Source: SAR324 cluster bacterium (GTDB lineage Bacteria > SAR324 > XYD2-FULL-50-16). From it: 6,547 nt of DNA. The DNA lies in contig NVSR01000101.1 of the NCBI GenBank assembly GCA_002401295.1, forward strand, positions 1 to 6,547, in the 5' to 3' direction. The translations under genes were made by a program, and so were the position numbers. Of the stretch, positions 1-5,406 are shown in pieces; within the stretch, counting starts at the first letter, position 1; every line of letters begins with the position of its first letter. Under the pieces are notes generated by a model. It made no database searches. It saw nothing but the letters and a program-made list of their open reading frames with translations, and had not been told where the DNA came from.

Positions 1-1
1 C

Positions 2-1147
2 AAGAATCGATACCGGTCCAGGATGAGTGTTTATTACCTAAAAGCTGTCACCAAGCAAAGTAAATATGCGGTACGATTTCAATTCTTTTACCCTACCCAG
101 GATTTTCACAAGGCTTTGCTGGTGAAGAATTCTTTCATGTCTTCGATTCCATCACCAAAATCAGTGAAGGAAGGAACTCAAGTGCGCCATCCCGTGGGTA
201 CGGGGCCCTTCCAGTTTAAGAGCTGGAAAAGCAATGATCGTCTGGTGGTGGAAAAAAATCAAAATTATTGGAAGCAAGGCTTCCCTTATCTGGATCAGAT
301 CGTATTTCGTCCCATGCCCAATTCTCAATCGAGATTCATCAGTCTGAAATCTGGTGAAACTCAGGTGATTGTGACGGATCGTGGCAAGAGTATTCTGGCT
401 GCGCGTAAAGACAAGAAGCTGAATATTATTAAAGAAGAGGGAAATGGCGCTACGCTCATTTACCTGAATACGGCAGTACCGCCTTTGAATGACAAACGCC
501 TGCGCCAGGCGCTCAGTATGGCCTGGAATCAGGAACTCTATGTGCGCAGTGTTTTTCGTGATACCGTTCCCGTAGCGAAATATCTTTTTCCCTTGCAGAC
601 TACCTGTAAAAACACAGGCTACCAAGAGTACAATCTGGAAAAAGCAAAAGCTTTGGTCAAAGAAATTGGAAAACCCATCCGTTTGGAGTTAATTCACACA
701 AATACTCCTCGTGGAAAGGAAACGGGTTTGATCGCGCAACAGTTCTTCAAAAAAATAGGTGTGGAGTTGACTTTAAAATCGTTAGCTGTTCCTCAGGTTT
801 TCCGTAAGCTGATGAGTCGTAAGTTTCAGATGTCCGGTAGTCGTCTGCCCCATTACGACTTGATGAATTCAACCATGTATCTTTCCTTTCACAGCAAAGG
901 TTATTTGAATTTTTCCAACTATTCTAATCCTGAGGTGGATCAGTGGTTGAATTTGCCCAAAATGGCTGCTAGTGAAACTTATCGAAATCAAGCACTTTGC
1001 GAAACAGCTCGTCAAGTCAATGAAGATGGGGTGTTGTTATTCTTAGGAGGACGCCGATTCCATGCTATCGCACGCGAAGAGGTGCGGGGAGACGTGGATC
1101 TCAGTGATGGCATTTTGCAGTTGGCAAATATTTGGCTGCAAAAATAA
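2..1147 (+). CDS. ABC transporter substrate-binding protein, family 5 (peptide/nickel type), 5'-partial
   Basis: This is the periplasmic or lipid-anchored receptor that would capture an oligopeptide-like ligand and hand it to a Dpp/Opp-type inner-membrane permease. The frame is open to the left edge, and the residues before the first in-window ATG (position 23) already fit the family, so that ATG is internal and the N-terminus with its signal peptide lies outside. Numbering from that Met, the family block HPVGTGPF is at 56-63, followed by NYWKQGFPYLDQIVFR at 81-96 (the usual 'N..YW....P.lD.i.f' strand). Near the C-terminus comes an FHSKG...NFSNYSNPEVDQWL segment, typical of the second lobe. 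The visible part shows no frameshift, and the C-terminus ends naturally at TAA. Directly downstream are wrecked DppB/DppC-type permease genes, so this protein is probably the surviving A component of a decayed operon. It may now be an orphan or serve another permease. The family is sure; the ligand cannot be read from sequence. Confidence 0.9.
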   Translation, partial: KNRYRSRMSVYYLKAVTKQSKYAVRFQFFYPTQDFHKALLVKNSFMSSIPSPKSVKEGTQVRHPVGTGPFQFKSWKSNDRLVVEKNQNYWKQGFPYLDQIVFRPMPNSQSRFISLKSGETQVIVTDRGKSILAARKDKKLNIIKEEGNGATLIYLNTAVPPLNDKRLRQALSMAWNQELYVRSVFRDTVPVAKYLFPLQTTCKNTGYQEYNLEKAKALVKEIGKPIRLELIHTNTPRGKETGLIAQQFFKKIGVELTLKSLAVPQVFRKLMSRKFQMSGSRLPHYDLMNSTMYLSFHSKGYLNFSNYSNPEVDQWLNLPKMAASETYRNQALCETARQVNEDGVLLFLGGRRFHAIAREEVRGDVDLSDGILQLANIWLQK

Positions 1148-1155
1148 TCCCTTTA

Positions 1156-1194
1156 TCCTTCCCCTCTTTTTGTAGGGCAAGGAGATAGTTTTTT
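1156..1194 (+). terminator. Candidate rho-independent terminator after the binding-protein gene
   Basis: Nine bases after the stop codon, TCCTT (1156-1160) and CCCT (1162-1165) can pair with AGGG (1174-1177) and AAGGA (1179-1183). This gives a 9-bp stem with one C-C mismatch and an 8-base loop. Five bases later there is a run of six T (1189-1194). The gap between stem and T-run is longer than ideal. If functional, it would largely uncouple the permease remnants from transcription of the binding protein. Confidence 0.4.
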
Positions 1195-1233
1195 ACTTCC
1201 AAGCCCCTAGCAGATTATCCACATGAGGAGCTG

Positions 1234-1536
1234 ATGCCACCGGTGTTAATCAAGATCCTTCGCTTAGTCACTGTCTTATTGATCGTGACGACCTTCGCTT
1301 TTCTGATGATCAATTCTTTGCCGGGAAATGTGGCCTATCTACTGGCTGGTGGCACCGGGTCAGCTGAAGATATTCTCGCACTGGAAAAAGAACTGGGATT
1401 GGATCGTCCCTTAATAGTTCGTTATTTAAGTTGGCTTGGGGGATTGCTGCAGGGGGACTGGGGAGTATCAGCCCTCACTCAGGAGCCGAATTTTGGGTTA
1501 CCAGATGGGGGAATTTACTTTTATTTTAGGCAGTGA
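1234..1536 (+). pseudogene. DppB/OppB-type ABC permease, N-terminal remnant
   Basis: This is the first quarter of an inner-membrane permease subunit of the binding-protein-dependent transport family. A hydrophobic helix (about residues 9-28, LRLVTVLLIV...) leads into the characteristic post-helix region: LPGN, then EKELGLDRPLIVRYLSWLGG and LLQGDWGVS at 71-79. This is the conserved N-terminal cap domain of DppB-like proteins. Similarity stops around base 1485. The remaining codons belong to no permease and end at a TGA. DppB-like proteins are usually 300-340 residues, so about 230-240 residues are gone, including all the later helices and the cytoplasmic EAA loop that contacts the ATPase. The ATG at 1234 follows a GAGGAG (1225-1230) with a short 3-base spacer; GTG at 1243 is an alternative start. 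The fragment could not form a transport channel. A misassembly could also produce this picture. Confidence 0.8.
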
Positions 1537-1921
1537 TGCTTTAGGGAGAGACACCACCACTCATTTGATAGCTGGAGCTCAGACCTTACTCTACAAAGAG
1601 CTGGAGTTTATTGAAGCCGCGCGAGGATTCGGATATGGCCCCTGCAGAATTCTCTTTCGGGAAATCTTACCCAACATCATCCGCCCTCTAATGGTCTATG
1701 GGGTTATGCTCTCCGGGTTTGCCATTATTATCGAGGGAGGCTTAAGCTTTTTGGGACTCAGTGTGCCAGCTCCTGCTCCCAGTTGGGGCAACATGATCGC
1801 CGAAGGCTGGGAACTACTGGAAGAAGCACCTCATATCACCATGATCCCCGCAACCGTTTTATTCCTGACAGTTTTATCCCTCAACCTTCTGGTCGAAAAC
1901 CTACGGGAAATAATTGGTTGA
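1505..1921 (+). pseudogene. DppC/OppC-type ABC permease, internally deleted remnant
   Basis: The frame is open from 1436, but permease-like sequence begins near the in-frame ATG at 1505. Read from there, the product is 138 residues against about 280-300 for the family. LGSDALGRD (codons starting at 1526) is the family's hallmark near the start of the main domain. It runs on to LIAGAQTLL and then jumps at about base 1590 to YKELEFIEAARGFG. That motif is the EAA loop that docks onto the ATPase, and it normally lies some 70-90 residues further on. The remainder is well conserved: RILFREILPN, a hydrophobic helix ending in GGLSFLGLSV, PAPSWGNM, and a last helix ending in NLLVENLRE. The N-terminal segment and the central helices are therefore missing, while the C-terminus is complete. 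The remnant lies in a different frame from the DppB piece, and the two overlap by 32 bases. A short membrane peptide with an intact EAA loop could in principle still be made, but I see no Shine-Dalgarno supporting it. Confidence 0.8.
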
Positions 1922-1989
1922 TGGTTAGCGTTTGGCGGTTCTCACTGGCTTCAAGTTTTTCGATACCAAACAAAAGGGGAATAGAAAAC

Positions 1990-2067
1990 ATGAAGAAAGC
2001 AAAATATTTTAAACTCAAATTACCCAACACAAATTCCGATTCAAAAAGACAGGAATTTTTAAAATAA
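1990..2067 (+). CDS. Possible 25-residue lysine-rich small ORF, unrecognised
   Basis: ATG at 1990 is preceded by AAGGGGA (1974-1980) with a 9-base spacer, a good Shine-Dalgarno arrangement. The peptide begins MKKAKYFKLKLPN and is strongly basic (8 K or R in 25). It has no hydrophobic segment and no family I recognise. It ends 9 bases before the ATG of another tiny ORF. At this length chance is a sufficient explanation, so it is listed only because of the good ribosome-binding site. Confidence 0.2.
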   Translation: MKKAKYFKLKLPNTNSDSKRQEFLK

Positions 2068-2076
2068 AAGAGAATA

Positions 2077-2190
2077 ATGAATGATGCAGATTTTTCAATC
2101 AGCAGGGAAGTTTTCCGTCCAGGAATGGTTGTTGCTAATATGCTCAACATTAACGTTATTTGGTGGCGAAAGGTAAGGGCAGGATTGTGA
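2077..2190 (+). CDS. Possible 37-residue small ORF, unrecognised
   Basis: The ORF starts at ATG 2077 behind a weak purine stretch, AAGAGAA (2068-2074), and stops at TGA 2188-2190. It encodes MNDADFSISREVFRPGMVV and then a short, mildly hydrophobic stretch containing NVIWWRK. I recognise no family. It could be translated with the 25-residue ORF just upstream, but it may equally be random open sequence in an intergenic region. Confidence 0.15.
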   Translation: MNDADFSISREVFRPGMVVANMLNINVIWWRKVRAGL

Positions 2191-2217
2191 AGGCATTTCT
2201 GGAGGGGGAAGGAAATG

Positions 2218-2246
2218 TTGAATAGGGGGAAAAAATAACGTATTTT
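2218..2246 (+). promoter_or_regulatory. Weak candidate promoter for the hydrolase gene
   Basis: TTGAAT (2218-2223, 4 of 6 matches to the -35 consensus) and TATTTT (2241-2246, 4 of 6 to the -10) are separated by 17 bases and lie about 73 bases before the hydrolase start. The -10 falls inside an AT-rich palindrome. In AT-rich sequence such matches arise easily. Confidence 0.25.
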
Positions 2247-2248
2247 TT
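2230..2248. repeat. AT-rich perfect inverted repeat
   Basis: AAAAAATA (2230-2237) and TATTTTTT (2241-2248) are perfect 8-base arms around ACG. As RNA the hairpin would be weak because the arms contain no G or C. As DNA it could be an operator overlapping the candidate promoter, or simply a low-complexity coincidence. Confidence 0.4.
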
Positions 2249-2318
2249 AAATTAGGTTTAGTGTCACAGATTCAAGAGAGGTTACTCAGTTTGCCGGAAC
2301 CAAAGAAAAAGGAACTAT

Positions 2319-3119
2319 GTGGCAAAATTTAAATTAGGAAAAGTTCAGTTGTATTATGAGATTAGCGGTAAAGGTCCCCCCTTATTACTGATTCATGGGC
2401 TGGGTTCCAGTACTGAAGATTGGGAAAATCAAATACCTGAGTTTTCGGAAAGTTACCAGGTGATTGCCGTTGATTTGCGGGGACATGGACGATCAGATAG
2501 AGCTCCGGGTCCTTACAAAATCTCTCTCTTTGCTGATGACCTGCTGCAACTCCTACAAACTTTGGAGGTGGACGCGGTTCATTTAGTCGGTATTTCCCTG
2601 GGGGGAATGATCGCTTTCCAAATGGCGGTGGATGCTCCTGATCAAATTAAAAGTCTCACCATTGTGAATAGTTGGGCGGAGATGAAACTAAGGAATTTTC
2701 GTGAACGTCTGGCTTATCTGCAACGTCTGGTGATCGTTCCTTTATTGGGCATGGAAGTCATGGGTAAACTCCTGAGCAAACGACTTTTCCCTAAACCTGA
2801 GCAGGGTGCTCTGCGTCAAACCTGTGTCCAACGCTGGATGCGCAATGATCCGAAAAGCTATGGATACACCATGCGCTCAGTTTTAGGTTGGAGTGTGATG
2901 GAACAGTTAGGAGATATTCATTGTCCCGTCCTGGTGATCGCTGCGGATCAGGATTATACCCCCTTAGCCTACAAAGAGGCCTATGTAGCCCGGCTGCCTC
3001 AAGCAAGATTAGAAATCATCCACGACTCACGTCATGGAACTCCTATGGATCAACCAAAGCAGTTCAATAGAACCGTTCTCACCTTCCTGCAGGAAAATAC
3101 CCCACTGGCCCAAGAATAA
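2319..3119 (+). CDS. Alpha/beta hydrolase fold protein
   Basis: This is a 266-residue single-domain hydrolase, probably cytoplasmic (no signal peptide), acting on an ester- or thioester-like substrate that cannot be named. The oxyanion-hole motif HGLGSS is at 26-31. VDLRGHGRSD at 51-60 is the conserved loop after strand 4. The nucleophile elbow GISLGG (91-96) gives Ser93. The acid lies in AADQDYTP (208-215), most likely Asp212. The catalytic histidine is His239 in SRHGTP. All three triad members are present and the length is normal, so it should be active. The cap region (about 120-190) is helical and nondescript. The start is GTG at 2319, with AAGGA at 2308-2312 six bases upstream. An ATG two bases earlier is out of frame and stops after six codons. 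It is flanked by about 400 bases upstream and 224 downstream, so it is probably its own transcription unit. The fold is certain; the specific activity is unknown. Confidence 0.92.
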   Translation: MAKFKLGKVQLYYEISGKGPPLLLIHGLGSSTEDWENQIPEFSESYQVIAVDLRGHGRSDRAPGPYKISLFADDLLQLLQTLEVDAVHLVGISLGGMIAFQMAVDAPDQIKSLTIVNSWAEMKLRNFRERLAYLQRLVIVPLLGMEVMGKLLSKRLFPKPEQGALRQTCVQRWMRNDPKSYGYTMRSVLGWSVMEQLGDIHCPVLVIAADQDYTPLAYKEAYVARLPQARLEIIHDSRHGTPMDQPKQFNRTVLTFLQENTPLAQE

Positions 3120-3123
3120 ATCC

Positions 3124-3141
3124 AGGGGCTTGAAGCCCTTT
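3124..3141 (+). terminator. Candidate weak terminator after the hydrolase
   Basis: Four bases after the stop codon, AGGGGC (3124-3129) can pair with GCCCTT (3135-3140; one G-U pair) around the loop TTGAA. Three T residues (3139-3141) are partly in the stem and are followed by a T/C-rich stretch. The position is ideal, but the 6-bp stem and short T-tract make it weak. Confidence 0.4.
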
Positions 3142-3182
3142 GTCACTCTTCACTTGCCAAAGGTAGCAGTGATATCAGCTTG

Positions 3183-3188
3183 TATAAT
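3183..3188 (+). promoter_or_regulatory. Candidate -10 box for the hybrid kinase gene
   Basis: A perfect TATAAT lies 155 bases before the kinase ATG and beyond the hydrolase terminator. The best -35-like hexamer, TTGCCA (3154-3159), is 23 bases away, too far for a standard sigma-70 promoter, so the site would need an activator or another sigma contact. If used, it makes a leader of roughly 150 bases that includes the structured element at 3281-3317. Confidence 0.3.
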
Positions 3189-3258
3189 TCTAAGGGATTG
3201 TGAGATGATGACTCATTGTCTATGAAGAGTGAAAAAAGATAAAAATCCCCACGTTTTT

Positions 3259-3317
3259 CCCTATCCCTGGCTTTTGTCCTAGGGGCACTTGGAGTCTGAA
3301 AGGCTCCGGTAACCCCT
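3259..3317 (+). promoter_or_regulatory. Structured 5' leader of the kinase gene, with alternative pairings
   Basis: AGGGG (3281-3285) pairs with CCCCT (3313-3317). Inside it, GGAGTCT (3291-3297) pairs with AGGCTCC (3301-3307; one G-U pair) around the loop GAA, giving a rod-like hairpin. CCCTA (3259-3263) can instead pair with TAGGG (3280-3284), which would break the outer stem. The hairpin ends 26 bases before the ATG, just ahead of the GAGG Shine-Dalgarno (3335-3338). No T-run follows, so it is not an ordinary terminator. I compared it from memory with common riboswitch consensus motifs and found no convincing match. Regulation by it is inference. Confidence 0.35.
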
Positions 3318-3343
3318 CTAAAGAAAAGGTTAGTGAGGTTATT

Positions 3344-5278
3344 ATGGATGACAAAGAATTAAAAATACTTCGTGAAAAGGTCATTCGACTGGAGGAAGAG
3401 AATCAGGTCCTGCAACAATTTATGCAATCGGCAACAGATGCCTTCTGTGTGTTGGATTCCAACCTCAATTATCTTGATCTAAATAAAAAAGCGGAAGCCT
3501 TGTTTGGAAAATCTAAAGAAGAAGTAACTGGAAAGCATTTATTGGAAGTATTTCCACAACTTGAAGCAACAGGCAGGTACCATCTATACCAACAAGTGAT
3601 TAAGACGGGAGAACCGATTTTTCTTCAAGATATGATTCCTCAATCAGAACAAAAATATTTACATCTGAATGTGAGTATTTTTCGAGCGGGAACTGGACTG
3701 GGAATTATAGCCTCCGATGTGAGTCAGATTAAACAAGCTGAAGAAAATCTGGTACAAGTGAAAGATTATTTGGATACTGTGATCTTCAATTTACCCGTAG
3801 GCGTCGGAATCCTTGAAGGTATGGAGTTTCGGTACTTTAGAATCAACCAAAATCTTGCTGATCTCAATGGACTTACGGTAGAGGATCACCTGGGAAAAAC
3901 TTTAGTAGAAGTTTTACCCCACGCTAAAGAAATGATCCTTCCTGAGTTGCGTCAAGTCATGGAAACAGGCGAAGCGATCCTTCATCGTGAGTTTAGTATT
4001 GAATTACCTAAAAATCCCAAACCTGTTCATTTAATAGACTGGCATGTTCCTATCAGGGGAGAGGACAATCAACCCAAGGCTATCGTCTCTGTTGTTCTTG
4101 ATGTAACTGAATTAAAAGAAACCCAAGAACAACTCCGACAATCTCAAAAAATGGAAGCCCTGGGAACTTTGGCAGGAGGCATTGCTCATGACTTTAACAA
4201 TATCCTGGCTGTCATTTTGGGGAATGTTGAGATGGGAGTAAGGGAATTGGGGCGAATGAAAATATCATCCAATCGAAAGGTATGGAAATATCTGGATACA
4301 ATTCAACAATCAACAGAGCGTGCCAGTAATTTGGTGCGACAAATTTTGACGTTTAGTCGAATGGAAACAACTTGGCTAAAACCAACGAACATCTCCAGTG
4401 TCATTCAAGACGCCTTGCGCATGTTACGAGCTACGATCCCCAATAACATAGAAATTCACAAAAAAATCCAAGAGGATTGCCACATCATGGCAGATGAAAC
4501 TCAGATTCATCAGACTATCATAAACCTGTGTACAAATGCTTATCATGCTCTGGAAGAAACTGGGGGGGTGGTGGAGATTAGCCTTGAGAAAATGAAAACA
4601 TGGCAGAGTTCTGTATTCAAAAGACAAATTCCCTGCTTTCGACTGTCTGTCCGGGACAATGGTATTGGAATACCACCAGAAAATTTAGAGCATATCTATG
4701 ATCCCTTCTTTACAACAAAAGAGGTGGGGAAAGGCACGGGTCTGGGGCTTGCCGTAGTTCATAGTATTGTTGAGAAACATAAAGGGGAGATTATCGTGGA
4801 GAGTAAAGTTGGTAAGGGTACCACTGTTTCCATCTATTTCCCCTTGGCCCCAACAGAAGCTCAACAGAAAATTGATAAAGAAGCTTTAACAAAAGAAAAA
4901 GATAAGGTAGGACATATCCTTGTTGTTGAAGATGAACCCGCCTTGATTGAGCTATATGAAGAGTTCCTGGAGGCATTAGGCTTTGTCGTGACAAGATGCC
5001 AGAATGGTTTAAGTGCTTTAGAAGAATTCAAAAAAAATCCTGAGCAATTCGACTTAGTCTTAACGGACATGGCTATGCCAAAAATGACAGGAAAACAATT
5101 GAGTGTGGAATTGCTTAAAATGCGACCCGATCTACCCATTATTTTATTGACGGGATACAGTGATATTTTTTCTAAAGAAGAAGCTCAACTTGAAGGAATC
5201 TACCATTATTTGAGCAAACCTATTTCTTTAGCATTACTTCAAAGGACAATTGAAAATTGTCTCAAAGATAGCCAATGA
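3344..5278 (+). CDS. Soluble hybrid sensor histidine kinase (PAS-PAS-HisKA-HATPase-REC)
   Basis: This 644-residue protein senses through two PAS domains, autophosphorylates on histidine and passes phosphate to its own receiver. It has no signal peptide or membrane helix, so it acts in the cytoplasm. A short coiled coil (about 5-25) precedes PAS1 (about 22-130). A helical linker leads to PAS2 (about 140-256). HisKA (about 265-340) carries GGIAHDFNN with the phospho-acceptor His282. The HATPase (about 385-502) has the N-box NLCTNAYHAL with Asn394 and Asn398, the G1 box DNGIGIP with Asp438, PFFTTK, and the G2 box GKGTGLGLA from 462. The receiver (about 523-640) has VVEDE with Glu529 and Asp530, phospho-acceptor Asp575 in LTDMAMP, Thr603 and Lys625. 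All key residues are intact. There is no HPt or DNA-binding output domain, so a separate HPt or regulator is expected elsewhere. ATG 3344 follows TGAGG with a 5-base spacer. The stimulus is unknown. Confidence 0.96.
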   Translation: MDDKELKILREKVIRLEEENQVLQQFMQSATDAFCVLDSNLNYLDLNKKAEALFGKSKEEVTGKHLLEVFPQLEATGRYHLYQQVIKTGEPIFLQDMIPQSEQKYLHLNVSIFRAGTGLGIIASDVSQIKQAEENLVQVKDYLDTVIFNLPVGVGILEGMEFRYFRINQNLADLNGLTVEDHLGKTLVEVLPHAKEMILPELRQVMETGEAILHREFSIELPKNPKPVHLIDWHVPIRGEDNQPKAIVSVVLDVTELKETQEQLRQSQKMEALGTLAGGIAHDFNNILAVILGNVEMGVRELGRMKISSNRKVWKYLDTIQQSTERASNLVRQILTFSRMETTWLKPTNISSVIQDALRMLRATIPNNIEIHKKIQEDCHIMADETQIHQTIINLCTNAYHALEETGGVVEISLEKMKTWQSSVFKRQIPCFRLSVRDNGIGIPPENLEHIYDPFFTTKEVGKGTGLGLAVVHSIVEKHKGEIIVESKVGKGTTVSIYFPLAPTEAQQKIDKEALTKEKDKVGHILVVEDEPALIELYEEFLEALGFVVTRCQNGLSALEEFKKNPEQFDLVLTDMAMPKMTGKQLSVELLKMRPDLPIILLTGYSDIFSKEEAQLEGIYHYLSKPISLALLQRTIENCLKDSQ

Positions 5279-5281
5279 AGT

Positions 5282-5323
5282 ACTGAAAAACTAGAGTTGT
5301 AAACTCTCAATCATTGTTTCAGT
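5282..5323 (+). terminator. Nested inverted repeats after the kinase gene, possible terminator
   Basis: Just past the stop codon, ACTGAAA (5282-5288) matches TTTCAGT (5317-5323) as a perfect 7-base outer pair. Within it, AGAGTT (5293-5298) matches AACTCT (5302-5307) as a 6-base inner stem with a 3-base loop. The fold is unevenly spaced, low in GC and has only a broken T-rich tail. It could be a weak terminator or an mRNA 3'-end stabiliser. Confidence 0.35.
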
Positions 5324-5379
5324 TGTTTAGAGTAATTTATGAGTTTCAAATTTAAAATGGAACCTTCCATTAATACACG

Positions 5380-5385
5380 TATAGT
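5380..5385 (+). promoter_or_regulatory. Possible -10 box for the M48 peptidase gene
   Basis: TATAGT matches the -10 consensus at 5 of 6 positions and lies 21 bases before the proposed ATG at 5407. No good -35 hexamer sits at the right distance (ATGGAA at 5357-5362 matches only 3 of 6). It would give a very short leader. Confidence 0.25.
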
Positions 5386-5406
5386 GAACTGATTTTGGGT
5401 GAAATT

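Larger units (their letters stand above)
1922..2318. other. Long intergenic region between permease remnant and hydrolase
   Basis: About 400 bases carry no gene I can defend. The + strand holds two tiny ORFs, 1990-2067 and 2077-2190, separated by 9 bases, and an AT-rich palindrome at 2230-2248. I see no recognisable ABC ATPase remnant, although ATPase genes often follow DppC in this operon type. The region may be further debris of the collapsed transporter locus that has decayed past recognition. Confidence 0.6.

Noticed and set aside
161..625. 154-residue open frame on the - strand
   Set aside because: It lies wholly inside the binding-protein gene, which has clear family motifs on the + strand. 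The - strand product shows no recognisable domain and no convincing ribosome-binding site.
1783..2067. 94-codon + strand frame overlapping the DppC remnant
   Set aside because: Its first half is the DppC C-terminal sequence read in another frame. Only its last 25 codons have an independent start signal, and those are listed separately.
1881..2150. 89-residue open frame on the - strand spanning the DppC end and the intergenic gap
   Set aside because: I see no Shine-Dalgarno before its ATG. It overlaps the conserved C-terminus of the permease remnant and is rich in F, S and L, as expected from reversed AT-rich sequence.
3281..3317. Known riboswitch (c-di-GMP, preQ1, glycine and others) ahead of the kinase
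   Set aside because: Short matches such as CTCCGGTA and the A-rich stretch after CCCCT recall parts of known classes. The required conserved cores and spacing are absent, as far as I can judge by eye.
5395..5406. TTG at 5395 as the start of the M48 peptidase
   Set aside because: The Shine-Dalgarno-like GGGTGA lies between this TTG and the ATG at 5407, so the ATG is the better start.
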